The position numbers and the translations under genes were made by a program. Below, in pieces: positions 51,908 to 64,000 of a DNA stretch of 64,000 bases (positions are counted from its first letter, which is position 1; each line of letters opens with the position of its first letter). The notes under the pieces were generated by a model that saw only the letters and a list, made by a program, of their open reading frames with translations, made no database searches and was not told the origin of the DNA. The stretch covers positions 5,594,001 through 5,658,000 of the forward strand of contig NC_066590.1 of the NCBI RefSeq assembly GCF_905475345.1, written 5' to 3'. The stretch is from Vespula vulgaris. Its lineage: Eukaryota; Arthropoda; Insecta; Hymenoptera; Vespidae.

Positions 51908-51920
51908 GGTATTCATGGAA

Positions 51921-51997
51921 AGGTTAGTTTGAGGATCTGGATAGTTTAATGGTTAAAAGCAATTCCGATTTAAATCCGAAAGCCTACCTTTTTTTTT
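51921..51997 (+). ncRNA. Candidate Pol III-transcribed small structured RNA
   Basis: A segment of about 70 nt whose ends pair: 51921-51936 (AGGTTAGTTTGAGGAT) with 51974-51989 (ATCCGAAAGCCTACCT), 13 base pairs with small bulges. It is followed at once by nine Ts (51989-51997), a Pol III terminator. Internally TGGATAGTTTAATGG resembles a tRNA A box and CCGATTTAAATCC a degenerate B box, but there is no anticodon arm. It is neither a complete tRNA nor a recognised snRNA. It could be a tRNA-derived relic, a SINE fragment or a type 3 Pol III gene. Expression is unproven. Confidence 0.35.
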
Positions 51998-52815
51998 GTA
52001 AAACCTAAAATAACAAATTTTAAATGTCTTACAGCCACTTCTCTGCTTTTAATGAATTTACTAAGCTCGGTCCTAATTGTAAGATTCTAACTCTTGGTCA
52101 AAATTATTTTCGCTCACACAATGAGTGATGTACATTCAAACAGTTATTACTGAGAAACTATTTCTTTTGCATATTTCTCGTCTGTTTATATTTCACATAC
52201 ACAAGGTATAAGAATGAACGCAATAAAATAATTTAATAGAGTTTCCTTTTTAAGCAACAGATGTTCGGTCATGCCAGGAATTTCCCAATGTATGATTATA
52301 ATGGTAATATGTCTTTGCAAGGCAATATCCTGAACTTCGACCACTAAAAGTTAAATTACCTACCGCGCAGGTCCTTTTCTATTGTTTCGTTGTAACAACT
52401 TGATCGATGCACAGGACATACTGTAATTAGAACACAAAGTGCCAGTTTTGGAATAATGGATTAACTGTAACCGCTGCAAGAACGATTCTAGTATATCTTC
52501 AAGCTAGCATTATTCGTGACATAGGCATTTTGATTATGGACAATGACAAGGAATATTGGAATAATAATTCAAATTCCGATGTTGTAGTTTCTACTAAAAT
52601 AAGAAGAATCTTCCATTCCTAATTTCCGTTTTAATGCGTAATTGAAATTCTATAAAAGTAAAAATGTTAGGAATTAAAAATATCTGAAGGCTCGTTTCGT
52701 TTGACACAATTATTTTGTCATTTAATTGCGTCAACCGCGAGAAGAACTTCACACCTCCCTCTACTTTCATCTTATCGAGATGACGCGCTATCATGATCAT
52801 GCATCAGTCGTCGAA

Positions 52816-54630
52816 ATGACGCGTAACGGAGCGTTTCCATATTCATCTTCGTCTTCCTTCTCTTGCTTCTTGCTACTCCTTGCGACGTTACCTTCGCATC
52901 AAGAAGTTCGCGCTTCGGTTACTTTCGACTTAAGTCCTTTACTTTTTGGAGCGTTGGTAAAGGATTCAAAGTCGCACGAATCAAAAGATATCAAATTACC
53001 GGGTTGCATAGAGTGCGGAGAGTACAGGTAATATACATGTGTATATGTAGGTATATGCTTGGAAAACGATACATTTGATGTTTTGTTAAAATCGAGTAAG
53101 TCTGTTTACATGTTGTTACTCCGCAGCAGTATTAGCGTTAGTTAGATTATTATTAGAATTAAAGTAAGGGATTAAAGAGAGCGAATTTTCCGAATCTCGA
53201 CTTTATCTTTGATTTTAAATATTTTTCTTGAGATCTTGTTCTTTTGCATGATCCTTTTTTTCTTGATGATGAAAAATGTAAGGATATATTTAAAAAATAT
53301 TAATTCGAATTAATGTGGCAGAATTACAGAAAAAGGATTTTTTGTTCTATAGTGAATTTATATGCATATACAGATGTCCGGAAAATCCGTCAAAGTGCCT
53401 CTTGGGCTCCGTATCGGATCCTTGTGGATGCTGCAAAGCTGGCGTGTGCGCTCGTCTTGGCGGAGAGCCCTGTTGGAATTCGAGTATCCCGGAACTTAAC
53501 GCTAACAGCCGTAAGGATGGCCTCTGTGCGAGGAATTATTTTTGCCAATTACGTTCCGATCTTCAGGAAGAGGTATAGCTTTCATTTGCATCGCCTGCTT
53601 CTTATAATTGCTTTGATTATTTGTACGGTGATTATACGATTATACGGTTAATTTTGTAATTTTTTTGAAATTTAAAAGCGGAAAACGATCACGATATTGC
53701 ACAATAAACCTGCGATATTAATGCGAGTTGTCTACCTACGTTAATGTTAATTCAACGAACTTATCTGATCCATCCTCGCGAGTGAAAGTAATCTCGTCTT
53801 GTTGCGTTTCGTGGGCGTCGAATGTAGTATCTCGTGCAATCAAATAATCAAGCAGATCGGATATAATTCGATATAATATAAGAGATCTCGCGCAATCAAA
53901 TAATTAAGTAGATTGGATACAATGAGAGAGAAAAGCTTTTGTTAGTTTCTTATCGTACAGTCTTTGATTTTTCATCGATTTCCTTCAAACGTTGTATTAC
54001 ATACGATTTTTTCATTTGATTTAGGACGAAGCGGAAGCGATCTGTATCTGCATGGAGCAGACACCAGCATGCGGTAGCGACGAAGTGACTTATGAAACAC
54101 CGTGCGCCCTTCACGAGGAAGCGATGAAGCTCAAGAATCATTTGTCTTTGAAATTACAGCATCTTGGCCCTTGCCAAACTCGACCATGGATCGTTTCCTA
54201 CTCGGAACATGTCGTCTCGAGTGTCGGCCAGCGTGTTCTTCTTGCTTGCGAAACTAAAGGTTTTCCAGTACCTGATATTTTCTGGGAATTTCATTCTCCT
54301 GATGGAAAAAGGGTTCTCAAACTAACAGGTAAACAATAATCATAATTTTTGTTTGTTCGAAAAGTATGCGTACTTTACGAGATAAAGAAGATAAAAAGTT
54401 GATTTAGAAAGTAGATATTTTTCTCATTTTCTTTCTTATTTTTATGACTTGGGTTTAAAGGTGAAGAACACGTCATCACCGTACAAAGTGATCAAGATTC
54501 GAAATCTTTGACGAGAACGTCTTGGCTTCAACTGCCACGACTGACTAAAGAACACGTTGGGACGTATCATTGCATTGCAAATAATTCGATAGGGCAGGCA
54601 GGCGCAGCTTCCTTCGTATCGATGGTTTAA
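52816..54630 (+). CDS. Secreted IGFBP-related protein (IB, Kazal and Ig modules)
   Basis: Four exons (52816-53027, 53374-53572, 54025-54328 and 54461-54630) give 294 aa. The ATG at 52816 gives a signal peptide with a Ser-rich n-region and the hydrophobic core FSCFLLLLATLP; an upstream in-frame ATG at about 52780 would spoil it. An insulin-like-growth-factor-binding N-domain follows, with the diagnostic Cys cluster CGCCKAGVCARLGGEPC. Then comes a Kazal-like module (CICMEQTPACGSDEVTYETPC) and an Ig C2 domain (VLLACETKGFPVPDIFWEF ... GTYHCIANNSIGQAG). This is the architecture of IGFBP-rP1/IGFBP7 and KAZALD1. In insects such proteins are presumed extracellular modulators of growth-factor signalling. 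Convergent with the prominin-like gene. Confidence 0.88.
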
Positions 54631-54947
54631 GGTCCTGATTACATTCCGTAGAAAAAGTGAGTTCGATCGTGGTGGAAAGTGGAAAACGGATTAGAATGGA
54701 ATTAAGGGAAAAGGAAAAACATTAATCACGCTCGTCTGGAAGAAATCGTATTAAGTATTTTTTTTTCGATCGTGCAAATGGTCGAAGCAAATGTTTAAAA
54801 AAATGAAACAATCCTTCATAGGTATTGCTTTACACATTTACACCACAACAACGTTGCATTTTTATGACCCGACTATTATTTATTTGTCGGGTTCAGGAAT
54901 ATATAAATAAATATTATCTAATGTCAGCAGCATTTTTAAAATCGAAG
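54631..54947. terminator. Tail-to-tail 3' ends with a hairpin around a poly(A) signal
   Basis: The IGFBP-related gene has AATAAA at 54906-54911, beyond the minus-strand AATAAA of the prominin-like gene (54879-54884). The two 3' UTRs should therefore overlap. A 7-bp hairpin (ACCCGAC at 54867-54873, GTCGGGT at 54886-54892) places the minus-strand signal in its loop. Confidence 0.5.
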
Positions 54948-57900
54948 TCATCGTATCCTTATTGTTAAACATTTTGCGCTCGTCACCATCCTTCTTGCGA
55001 CGTCCTGAAAGATTTAATCAGGATTAATGTTGCGAATAAGATTTCGATTGTAATTAGATACTTACTCTGGACTTTGCCATGTCGCACGGTCCATCACTAC
55101 AGTTTCTGGACTTTCTCTGGATAAAAAGTAAATTACAATGTGTAAAAATACGTAATCTTTAAAATGTTTTATCTTTGATTAGCGGATTTTTTTTAGCATG
55201 GTTTACAAACAAATTTGAGATATTAGTCTTCGATTGTTATTAATATTTTTAAAGCTTCATAAAAATCGAAGAGTAACACCTTGGTTCGTCGAACATGTTA
55301 AAATTATTCAATAATAGATGCTATCGAAGCTTACTCGATAACCTCGAACTACTTGATTTTGTTTAATTTGTTCAGCGGTTTTGGGTGCTCGAGATCGATC
55401 AAAAGCTACCGTAATATATACTCGCTAGCTTGTAGAATATATGCTACGTTAGAGAGATCGAATGAAGCAAAAGGAGTAGAGGATAAAACAATCGATGTTT
55501 TCACGAGACGACAAAAAGCAGTTGGGTTGGCTGTGCATAAAGGCAACTTCTGCGTGACAGTATATAACGAAGTGAAACTAACGATCTCATCGATAATAAA
55601 GACGTATCCTTCTTCGAAAACGATGGTCTTCGATATACCAAAGACAAAATATGAGCAATTGGTGTACTGACCATCATAATAAGTGCACTTATCAACGTAG
55701 CAAACCAGAATCCATTCTGAAAAAAAAAAAATAAAGAACAGTAAAGTACCTTCGTACGAAGAAGACAAAATATTCCATAGTTTCGATATCTATAATAGTG
55801 ACGTACTAAAGGGCCTAAAATGTGATTACACAAAAGAAGCCTCATTCCTTTTAATATTTCCCATAATGGCCGACATTTGGAAACTCCACTATCCATCTCC
55901 GATATTACATGAGTTCTCCATTGATCTAAATAATTATTTAATCGATTTATAAATGCCTTTCCTTTCTGAAAACAAATAGAAAATATTGTTTCGATTAAGA
56001 AAGTAGGAAATAAGGAAGATTGTTTACTTACTAATTGAGCGATTTTATCTCCCTGATTATCAATATAGTATTGAATCGTTTTTAAATGTGAAATGGATTG
56101 GTTGACTTGTCGCATAAGTGGTAGCAGTTGTAATTCTAATATGGCTATTTGATAAACCAGATTATCTTGTAGCTTCATCAGTGGCTTCACTCTTTGCGAC
56201 GTAAGGTCTCTCATATTAGAGCCGATAATTTGTAAATCTCGGGCGACGCTTCTATCGCTAAGTTGACGAGCTATGCTATCCAATTGATCGGATAAAGCGT
56301 TTGGATCCTTGCTTAAAATCGGTCCTTGTATCTGTTACAACGTAAACGTATATCATTTCACTAGATTTGCTTAATCGATTGTTCGACTTCCTACGTGACG
56401 TTTTTACTGTTTTTTTTTGGGAAACGACGATTAAGAAGTTATTAAATTTAGCATACCATAATTCTATGTTCCGTAAGATTTGGTCCACAAGCGTATAGAA
56501 GATTCTGAAGTCGTTGTTGCAAGGTAGGTGTTAATATCTTGAGACCCTTTAAGTCGACTTTTAATTTTGACTTTGCTTTGGACATATCGGTCCACATCCA
56601 GTGTTCCGTAAGTTGCTCTAATTGCATCGTACGATCAAGTCGAAACGCAGGATATGCTGCTTCGTTCTTTTCACACTTTCTATAGAACGACGGAATATTT
56701 AATATTTATTTTTACACAAGAGTTTTTCTCTTTAGAAAGTAGATCGTATTTCGTTTCATTAAGATCACGTAACTCACTCGAACATATCCTTCAAAGACAC
56801 GCTCAATCTTTTTCCGAGAAAGGTTCGAGTTTCCAAAACGGCCTCTAACGTACGATATTCAGGATCGTAAAGTGGTCGGCAGAGTAACATCTCAATGTGA
56901 CCAGATAAGGCTAATCCTGCTACGAATATCGCCCATAAAGCGATCGAAATGAAGCAGCTCGTAAATACAGTACTGAAATCCGATAGAAAGTTCTCTTAGC
57001 GATCTAGTCTCTAATAGTTAAGATAAAGCAAAGTATTGTTAAGGGGCATTTATATCGTTATAAAATTTTTTTCTTATAAATTTATTTTTTTCGTTAATAT
57101 CGCCCATCGAATCTTTTTATTAGTGAGTACATTACTTTTCTATATGTCTCTTGGAAAATTTTCTATTTAGGATTTTTTTTATTGCACTTAAAAATTTAAC
57201 AAAAGTAATAACATCGAATTGATGTACCTGAAAAATTTTATTTCTATATGTACTTACCACAAGAGGGTCGGTCGCACTTTACCCTCGGACGATCCACAAT
57301 GGCAACGAAGAGCTCCGAGTAATAATAGCCAGATGGGTAAAATACAGAGAAAAGTACCTGTCCGACAAAATCGAAGGACGGTTATTATTTTCATAGCTGT
57401 GTTCGACATCAGACATTCACCTCCTACGCAATATTTTATCGTGAAACGTTTGACGTTACATCCGGAGGAATAATTTCTTTCTTACGTGAGATTCACGTTC
57501 ATTTCCATTGAGAAAGGACGACTCCACGTGTGCTTCTCATAAAATAGGCCGTGCGAATTTTCTTCGAGAAAATAGATTTATTCTAGAGAATTATAATTAA
57601 ACATATGATGCTCAAGAAAATAAAGAAAATTAATTTTTTTTTAACGATAAACAATGGTATCCTTTCGTTTTTTGTCTCTTGGATAAATAAGCAATAAATT
57701 TTGTTTTACCGTTGTTATTCTTATTGTAACTCTGTTATTGTAACTGTTTTTTTCTTGTGACGTTTTTGATAGTTTGGTAGTAGTAAATGGAGAAGTTGAA
57801 CGAGTGAAAGACCGAGAAAATAGAAAAGTGGACCGTGGTACAGAATGAAATTGAATCCTGCCCGAGTCAGAAGTACGTCGGTAACTTTAACAGTTGCCAA

Positions 57901-60900
57901 GGTTCACGTGGGCGTTCTTAAGTGTGGGATAAATCAGTGTGTAGTGGCGTATATTCTGAAGGGTGCTTCGAGGGTGACAAAACTTATTTCTGAGGAATGA
58001 AGGATTTAGCTTGTTCGATTCGACGGAGAAACTTTGAAATTGGTTTATTCGTCATAATGTTGCTTCGATTTGTCGTCTTAGACGTACGATTCTTAGGGAC
58101 TTGGAATTTCATAAAAATATCTACGACGTTGGTAATGGTAAAAGAAAAATGAGCCACGACAAGTGGCTAGTGTGAAATGTAAATGTGATTTTTAAAGAAT
58201 AAAGGTAGAACCTTTTCTTTCTTTTTATTGTACGAACGGCTCAACTTTGGGCCTTTTGGTAGGTACATACTTTTCCCAGGAAAATAGTAAATCTCTTTTG
58301 TGAGGGAAACGCAAGGAGAAAAGTAGGTAGTATTTTATGCGACTCAGTTGTGATATCGTTTCAAGGATAAAAATTTGTAGGGAAATTTAACGGAATATGT
58401 ACAGTTACGTACCGAGACCAACGAGCCACCTAATCTGCTCGAACGCGATGACGTAGGGTATCGCATAATCCGCGATATTCCTTGCAGATTTGAGCTGTTT
58501 CGAAAGTTCCGTGCTACTCGCTTCCATGTTCCGTGTCTTTTGGAAAATCCTGGCACGTGCACTGCTGATCTCACGGCGAATCTCTGTCGACAAAATATCA
58601 TAGAAATTTTCCCTTTTTTTCAAATTACGATGAATTTCTCCTTCCTGTTACTTATCAATTTTCTTTTATTTTCTTTAATTCCACATTAATAATTAAAAAA
58701 AAAAACAAATATCATTAATTTCCCACTAATGCTAATATTCAATTTTTCAATGATTAGCGATTACGTTTCTTCAATTAAAAAACTCACAAACTTTATGATC
58801 GTAGCTCATTATTTCTGGGTTGCATTCATCGTGCTTGAAAAGGAACGTAGGGATCGAGAAAGGCGAGGTGCCATTGTGTTAAAGGAAGAGCAATAAAAAT
58901 AACGTGACTGGTCATGCGTTCTTTACTTCAACCGTATTTCACAGTCTCAATAAGGAGAAGAGGCCGTTAGTCGGTAATTTTCTCGAAGCTTCGTAGATTT
59001 ATTAAGACGATCAAGCACAGAAGGTGAATAATAAACGACGAATTACGCCGTTCCGCGGGTGTCATTGTTCTCTTCGAGCAAAGCTCGAGATCCTCGAGCT
59101 TGGTGTACTTCCTATACCGAGAACGTAATGGACGGCCGACCTCGAATATCTCGAAAGCCTTTTCTTCTTCTTTTTTTTTTTTGTTTTTGTTACCCATCAT
59201 CTTTATCTTTAGGGTTAATAGGACACGATATGGATTTCGCATTAGATGGTGGGGTGTCACCGTCACCTCTCTATTACTCCCGATTTAAGTAGAAGAGAAA
59301 GAACGAGAGTGAAAAAGAAAGAGAGAGAGAGAGAAAGAAAGAGAAAAAGGAAAAGTCGTTGAATCCAGATTGGATGATACCACGGAAAGAACCGAAAGAA
59401 GAGTCAGTCGATGTACAGGTCCACGAAACAGTGAGACACCAGCAACCGTCAACATTGTCCTCCCACGGCATCAATCACCGATCCCCATCGGCGAAGTTTG
59501 AACGGATGCCACCATGGGGGAGTTCAACCGTATACGATCTTCGCGAGAAACGAGACGCTGTTTGCTCCGGGCATTTACCACGTTTCGTTTGTCTATTGAG
59601 GGTGGATATCTCCTTCTCTTCATCTCTGTCTTTCTCTCCTTTTTCTTTCTTTTTTTATTACGTCTTCTTCTTTTTCTTCTTCTTCTTCTTCTTCTTTTTC
59701 CTTCTTCTTCTTTTTCTTTTTCTTTTTCTTCTTTTTCCTCTTCTTCTTCTCCTTCATGGTTTTACTCCCATTATTGTGCGGCGAGAAACGCTGACTCTTC
59801 CTCTTGAAAACGAAATAGCGAAAGCGTTCTTTTTTATTTTGGTTTTTATTATTTTCTTTTTTTTCAGGAAAATGCTTGATAAGATTTGTAGGAGTCTTAA
59901 GAAGGAATCTTTTACCGATGGTATCTTCATTTATACGTATTCGACCGATCGAATTCTTTCGTTCTTTCTTTTCTTTCTTTTCAACAAAAAATACGGCAAA
60001 GCGGAAAATGGTGATACGATTTACTTTTATTTTCAGATTATTCGACATTCCAGCGAGAACTCGAAATGGTGTACTTATTAGCTGAGAAAAAGTACGGACT
60101 CGAGAGTAATATCCTCATTAGAAAAATCTACCAAAATTTACTTTTTAGGATGAGAGAAAGTTGTTGATTCTTTCTTTAGACAAGATTTTTCCCTACCTAC
60201 TTTTTAGAGTAAGACTGTGAAATATGTGAGGTGTTGCACCAAAGAACGAAGAATAAGGGTGCGGAAGTCGAGATTTACCGATGTTCGCTACAGTTTAATC
60301 GCAGCAAATGTGCTTTACGATACTTTCACGTAGTCTTGTCATTTGTTTTCTTTTTTCTTTTTCCGTTTTTTCCTTCTCTCTTATACCATAGTCGTTGTTT
60401 GTAAGCAATAGGTCAACTAATCGGTTCTTTTTTGAAATAAGTAGAAAGGGAGTGAAATTGCAAATGGAAATTTAGTTTTTGTTAGGAATAGGAGATTGAT
60501 GTAAATTCGATAAAACCTTTGTTTCTCTAATAATTTAAATCGATTGTTGTACGTATTATCGGAATGTTAAAAAATTAATTATAGGTATTACAATTCAAAA
60601 AGATACCAAAGTTGGTGGTCAAATTTTTATCCGCATTATTCCTTTATCGTCAATAAGTATATAATAAAAATAGGATAATACGTTCTTAAGAAGAAAGAGC
60701 ATGGAAAAGCTGAAACGACTCGTAAAATTCTATAAACGATTGAAATATCGTATCTTTCCTTTCGATTTATTGGTCTGCAGTGAAATTTCGTGTAATTGTT
60801 CGGTGATCCGTTTTTATAATCTTTTTTGATTAACGTTCATTTAAAGCGTTTTATTCTTGTATTGATTCGTGATAATCGTATTAATATTTTTATCCCAAAA

Positions 60901-63154
60901 AGTATTTTAGAAAATAATTTCGATTTCGAGCACACGTAAGAGGAATACATAGTACAATGTAACACGCTTTGAGGTTCATAATGTAAATACATATTGTAGA
61001 TTTTCAAAAATCTATCTATTACATGATTGACAAATAACACATGATTGTATTCTACCATATTTGATTATTCTTTTTAATTATTTTGTTATTCCAAACAGTT
61101 GATTTATATAAAATATTTCGATTTCATGGTAGTTACTCGCGTTAATCTCTCGTTTTATCTTTGGTAAAGTAATAAACGCGTTCCATTGTATTCTGTATTG
61201 GTATATCGCGATGGAAGGAAAACAACGAGTATCGTACTGAGAAATTGATGAATCCCTTCACTCACGTTGAATTCTTGTCAACCGAACGGCTTTATCATTC
61301 TACCTACGATTTCTCGCATCCAAGGTACTTCTGGCGATGTAATGAGGCACGTAGAGGTACTCTCCACGTGCTTGACGTCCAACCTCCGTGAGATTCTCTT
61401 TGCTGCTACCTCGTAAACGCAGAATACGATCATCCCTTAAAAGCTGAAAAATTCAAAAGATTTATGGGGAGTGAATAAAAAATTGACGATTATATACAAA
61501 AATTACATACTTTTTCTACAATATTTAATACGAAAGATCAAAAGAAAATCCTGTCATTAATTTTTTTCCTATCGAAACCAATACGCATTACCCCCTTTCG
61601 ACTCCATTTTCGAATCACTACTTTAGGATGGTCGATACACTTACGGCATTTTGACAAAGGCACAATCCTCTTTTCTTCTTTTCCAGCTTAAAGAATAAGA
61701 CCGTAAAAATCCCTTCTTTTCTGTCTCTTTTTCTCTCAATAAGCTTCTACATTCCATTTCAGGTATAAAATAGGACAAATTTGCAGGAGAGTAGTAAGAT
61801 GATAATTTTTAATGAAAATCAGAATTACAGTATGACGTGTATAGAGTATTTTTGATCGCAATGTACGATGTTACTACCATCTCCTTTATATGGAATATTT
61901 CTGATAGGGGATTCTCATTTCGACGATAAGCATCGTGAACTCAATTTCAGGTCATTATCATTTTCTTATATGACTTTTGAGTTCGAATGAAGTAAGGTGA
62001 ATGTGTTTGGTCGACGAAAAAAAAGAAATGAGGAGGATCGTAATGAGCATGTTTATTTTCATGCATAGTGGAATAATAATATTCGTAAAAAAAAAAGCAA
62101 GAAAGGAGCTGCTGGAGCTGTTGAAAAGTTCTGACTGTTCTAGTCTCGCCTGTCCCACGTAGTTAAGCGTTTATCCTATTGTCTCTACCTAGTCCGCGTT
62201 ACCAACTGCGGATAAAGCCTTTATCCATTTCGGACGTTGCCTTTCAGCCTTTCTGATTCTCAATTCGATTTTCTCGCGAACGCAACTCTCTCTCCTCATT
62301 TCGTTGATAAAAATAAAAGAAAGAAAGAAGGAAAAAAAAGAGTAAAAAAAGGGGAAAAAGACTGTAATTATAACGAGTAAAAGGTAATCGTCAAATAAGC
62401 GAGTTCGTTAAATTCGCAAGACAGCATTATTTTTGTTTTTTATTACTAATTTCTTGTAGGAAAACTTTTCTCTTGAAATTAACAAACTTGTTGAATGTAT
62501 ATCTCGTAGTTCGCTTTTACTTCGTTCGGAAAGAATATACTTTATTCAATTATAACTTTATAATTTATTAAATTAACCCTTAACAGGGACGACAATTTTT
62601 GTAATAATACTTATTAACAGAATATTCGTTAAGTTTAGAGAAAACATATAATTTAATATACTTTTATTCAATTAACGAATCTTTTACACGTAAATTTTTT
62701 ATACGTTTTCACTGTGCAGCCATTCGAGTTTGAAGTATTAATATGTATGCAGCTAGATATCTGTACCAATTAAATCAATTCTCTCTATTGTAACGATACG
62801 AAAGTTTTTTTCATTATCGAATTTTCACATGTGACGAGAATAAGGGAATTAAAGCCAGTGCTACAATTTTTACCTCTACGGTTATATGGGTAAAAATAGG
62901 AAGGGCAGAGGTGAGACGAGAAGGTGGTTGCTCTTGATAAAGTTTATTTACTTGTTCTATGCGCAGCGTGAGACGTAAGCCAGAAGGGTCGATGACGGAA
63001 CAGAGAGGACGATCCTGAACCGAGCACGTTCTAACGGCACTTTCTAAATCGCGTCGTATCACGTCGGTCTCTCGATTCAATTGCGTCCCGAGATCGCGTG
63101 CTCTTTCTCCTTCCTTCAATAATGATTCCGCTCTGCTCGAGAGTTCTTGACTAG
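54948..63154 (-). CDS. Prominin-like five-pass membrane protein, 5' end not found
   Basis: Prominins sit in membrane protrusions such as microvilli and photoreceptor rhabdomeres. Exons in transcript order are 63154-62874, 61443-61329 (weaker), 58583-58413, 57357-57258, 56972-56778, 56679-56457, 56331-56032, 55965-55750, 55716-55639, 55116-55066 and 55004-54948; all phases agree, giving about 596 aa. The first holds the Cys pair of extracellular loop 1 (CSVQDRPLC). EQIRWLVGLGTFLCILPIWL is a transmembrane helix followed by the Cys motif RCHCG. The next exon has a further helix (ISIALWAIFVAGLAL) and CRPLYDPEY. A long Gln/Leu-rich loop 2 leads to the last helix (FWFATLISALIMM) and a short basic tail. 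The N-terminus and first two helices must lie beyond 63154, probably outside the window. Tail to tail with the IGFBP-related gene. Confidence 0.78.
58584..62873. other. Large introns of the prominin-like gene
   Basis: Mostly noncoding. One phase-compatible open segment (61329-61443, minus) is provisionally an exon. A purine tract at 59282-59356 and a long pyrimidine tract at 59610-59757 stand out. Overlapping ORFs through these tracts are compositional artefacts. No other gene or mobile-element ORF was found. Confidence 0.5.
59610..59757. repeat. Long TTC/TTTC pyrimidine tract
   Basis: About 150 bases of nearly pure pyrimidine on the plus strand with (TTC)n blocks, in an intron of the prominin-like gene. 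Fake Phe/Ser and Glu/Lys-rich ORFs arise from it in several frames. Confidence 0.85.
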
Positions 63155-64000
63155 CTGAAACATCGAATCCAATTTCTATTAGATGGACCAAGATCACTGA
63201 TACAAACATTACTTCGTTCTTTCTCTTTTCCGATCGCGCAGTATAATGTCTTTGGCAACATGTTAGATAGAACGAAAGAAGAAGAGAAAGAAAGAGGCAA
63301 GTTGAATTAATCGAACTACGTAACTGCTAGAAGACCATTGATTTCGTGAATAATCGAACGATTCGTTTTACTATAACGCGCGATTTGGTCTATTTTTCTT
63401 AAAAACTACTTATTTTCTGTTTGAATTTTCTATCATAATAATACTTAGAGTTGTATCAAGAATAGATACGTTAATACGATCATAAAGTGTGTTGAGAAGA
63501 GTCAAATTATTATGAAAATTGATTTAATTAAAAGAAATAGAAATTTTCCGTAGTTATTACCGACCTCGATCGTTCTATGCAAGAAATATTTGGTGAGATA
63601 TTTTATTTGATAGACCATATCTATGCAAAGAAATATTTGTAAAGTCTACGGCGGTGTCATTAATGAAAATATTATTATCATAATTAAAAAGTACAGTGAT
63701 AAGACGCTGAGAGTCTAATTACCATCTCTTTTCCTTGATCTCAAATTCTTGAGATAAAATTTCGTGAAAATTTGCATTCTCGCAAATTGCGATATCGCGT
63801 TGCAATTTTTTTTATGACTTAAGTAAATACGAGGAGGAACTAGTAGGTTCGAAGGATTGTGGATTTTACAATTCGAAAAATAAAAATTGCATATGTACAT
63901 ATATAGATACGTACGTACATACATACGCATGTAGGCACGTGCTTGAGTACGCAAGACTTTAAGCGTAGCGGTCTAAAGGAAAGCGTAGTTCTGGTAGCAC
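63155..64000. other. Upstream intron of the prominin-like gene, no gene seen
   Basis: Noncoding sequence before the first identified prominin exon. A short GTAC/CATA-rich repeat lies near 63895-63930. I see no exon with prominin-like sequence in this stretch. Confidence 0.4.

Noticed and set aside
51921..51997. Intact tRNA gene
   Set aside because: There is no anticodon arm and the T-arm is imperfect. It is kept only as a Pol III-like candidate.
59620..60048. Glu/Lys-rich minus ORF and Phe/Ser-rich plus ORFs
   Set aside because: They are translations of the TTC/TTTC tract and its flanks, not evidence of a gene.

Overview
This window reads as nuclear DNA of an insect, most likely a hymenopteran. 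The evidence is multi-exon genes with short AT-rich GT-AG introns, strongly AT-rich intergenic DNA, and arthropod gene families: modular serine protease of the Toll pathway, spargel/PGC-1, and insect transferrin. The order assignment is an inference from overall character; no species is claimed. All exon boundaries below were read by eye from splice consensus and reading-frame continuity. For UPF3, APC1, DHODH, transferrin, ModSP, spargel, the IGFBP-related gene and the Cys-rich gene, the summed exon lengths are exact multiples of three.

Layout from left to right. 1-5523 (+) is the 3' portion of condensin subunit CAP-D2. 6261-9994 (-) is UPF3 of nonsense-mediated decay, with a candidate alternative terminal exon at 8044-8667. 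11190-19435 (-) is APC1, the scaffold of the anaphase-promoting complex. 20164-21445 (+) is mitochondrial dihydroorotate dehydrogenase. 21774-25283 (-) is a two-lobed, probably GPI-anchored transferrin, head to head with 26119-28954 (+), a modular serine protease that starts extracellular Toll-pathway cascades. 29430 to about 38672 (+) is a long CFAP47-like axonemal protein with ASH-type repeats and a calponin-homology segment. 40582-45707 (-) is the PGC-1 homologue spargel.

After about 45.8 kb the base composition becomes more mixed and gene density falls. 47969-50548 (+) is an unrecognised four-exon cysteine-rich protein. A small orphan membrane ORF follows at 51044-51289. At 51896-51997 there is a TATA box, a foldable segment of about 70 nt and a T9 run that together resemble a short Pol III gene. 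52816-54630 (+) is a secreted IGFBP-related protein (IB, Kazal and Ig modules). 54948 to beyond the right part of the window (-) is a prominin-like five-pass membrane protein with large introns.

The left half is dominated by housekeeping genes for chromosome condensation, mitotic exit, RNA surveillance, pyrimidine synthesis and mitochondrial biogenesis. The middle holds an immunity/iron gene pair and a cilium/sperm-tail gene. I found no transposon with recognisable ORFs, no CRISPR array and no canonical complete tRNA. The most interesting unexplained items are the Pol III-like unit, the cysteine-rich gene with its internal repeat, the UPF3 alternative last exon, and a hairpin that displays the prominin poly(A) signal.
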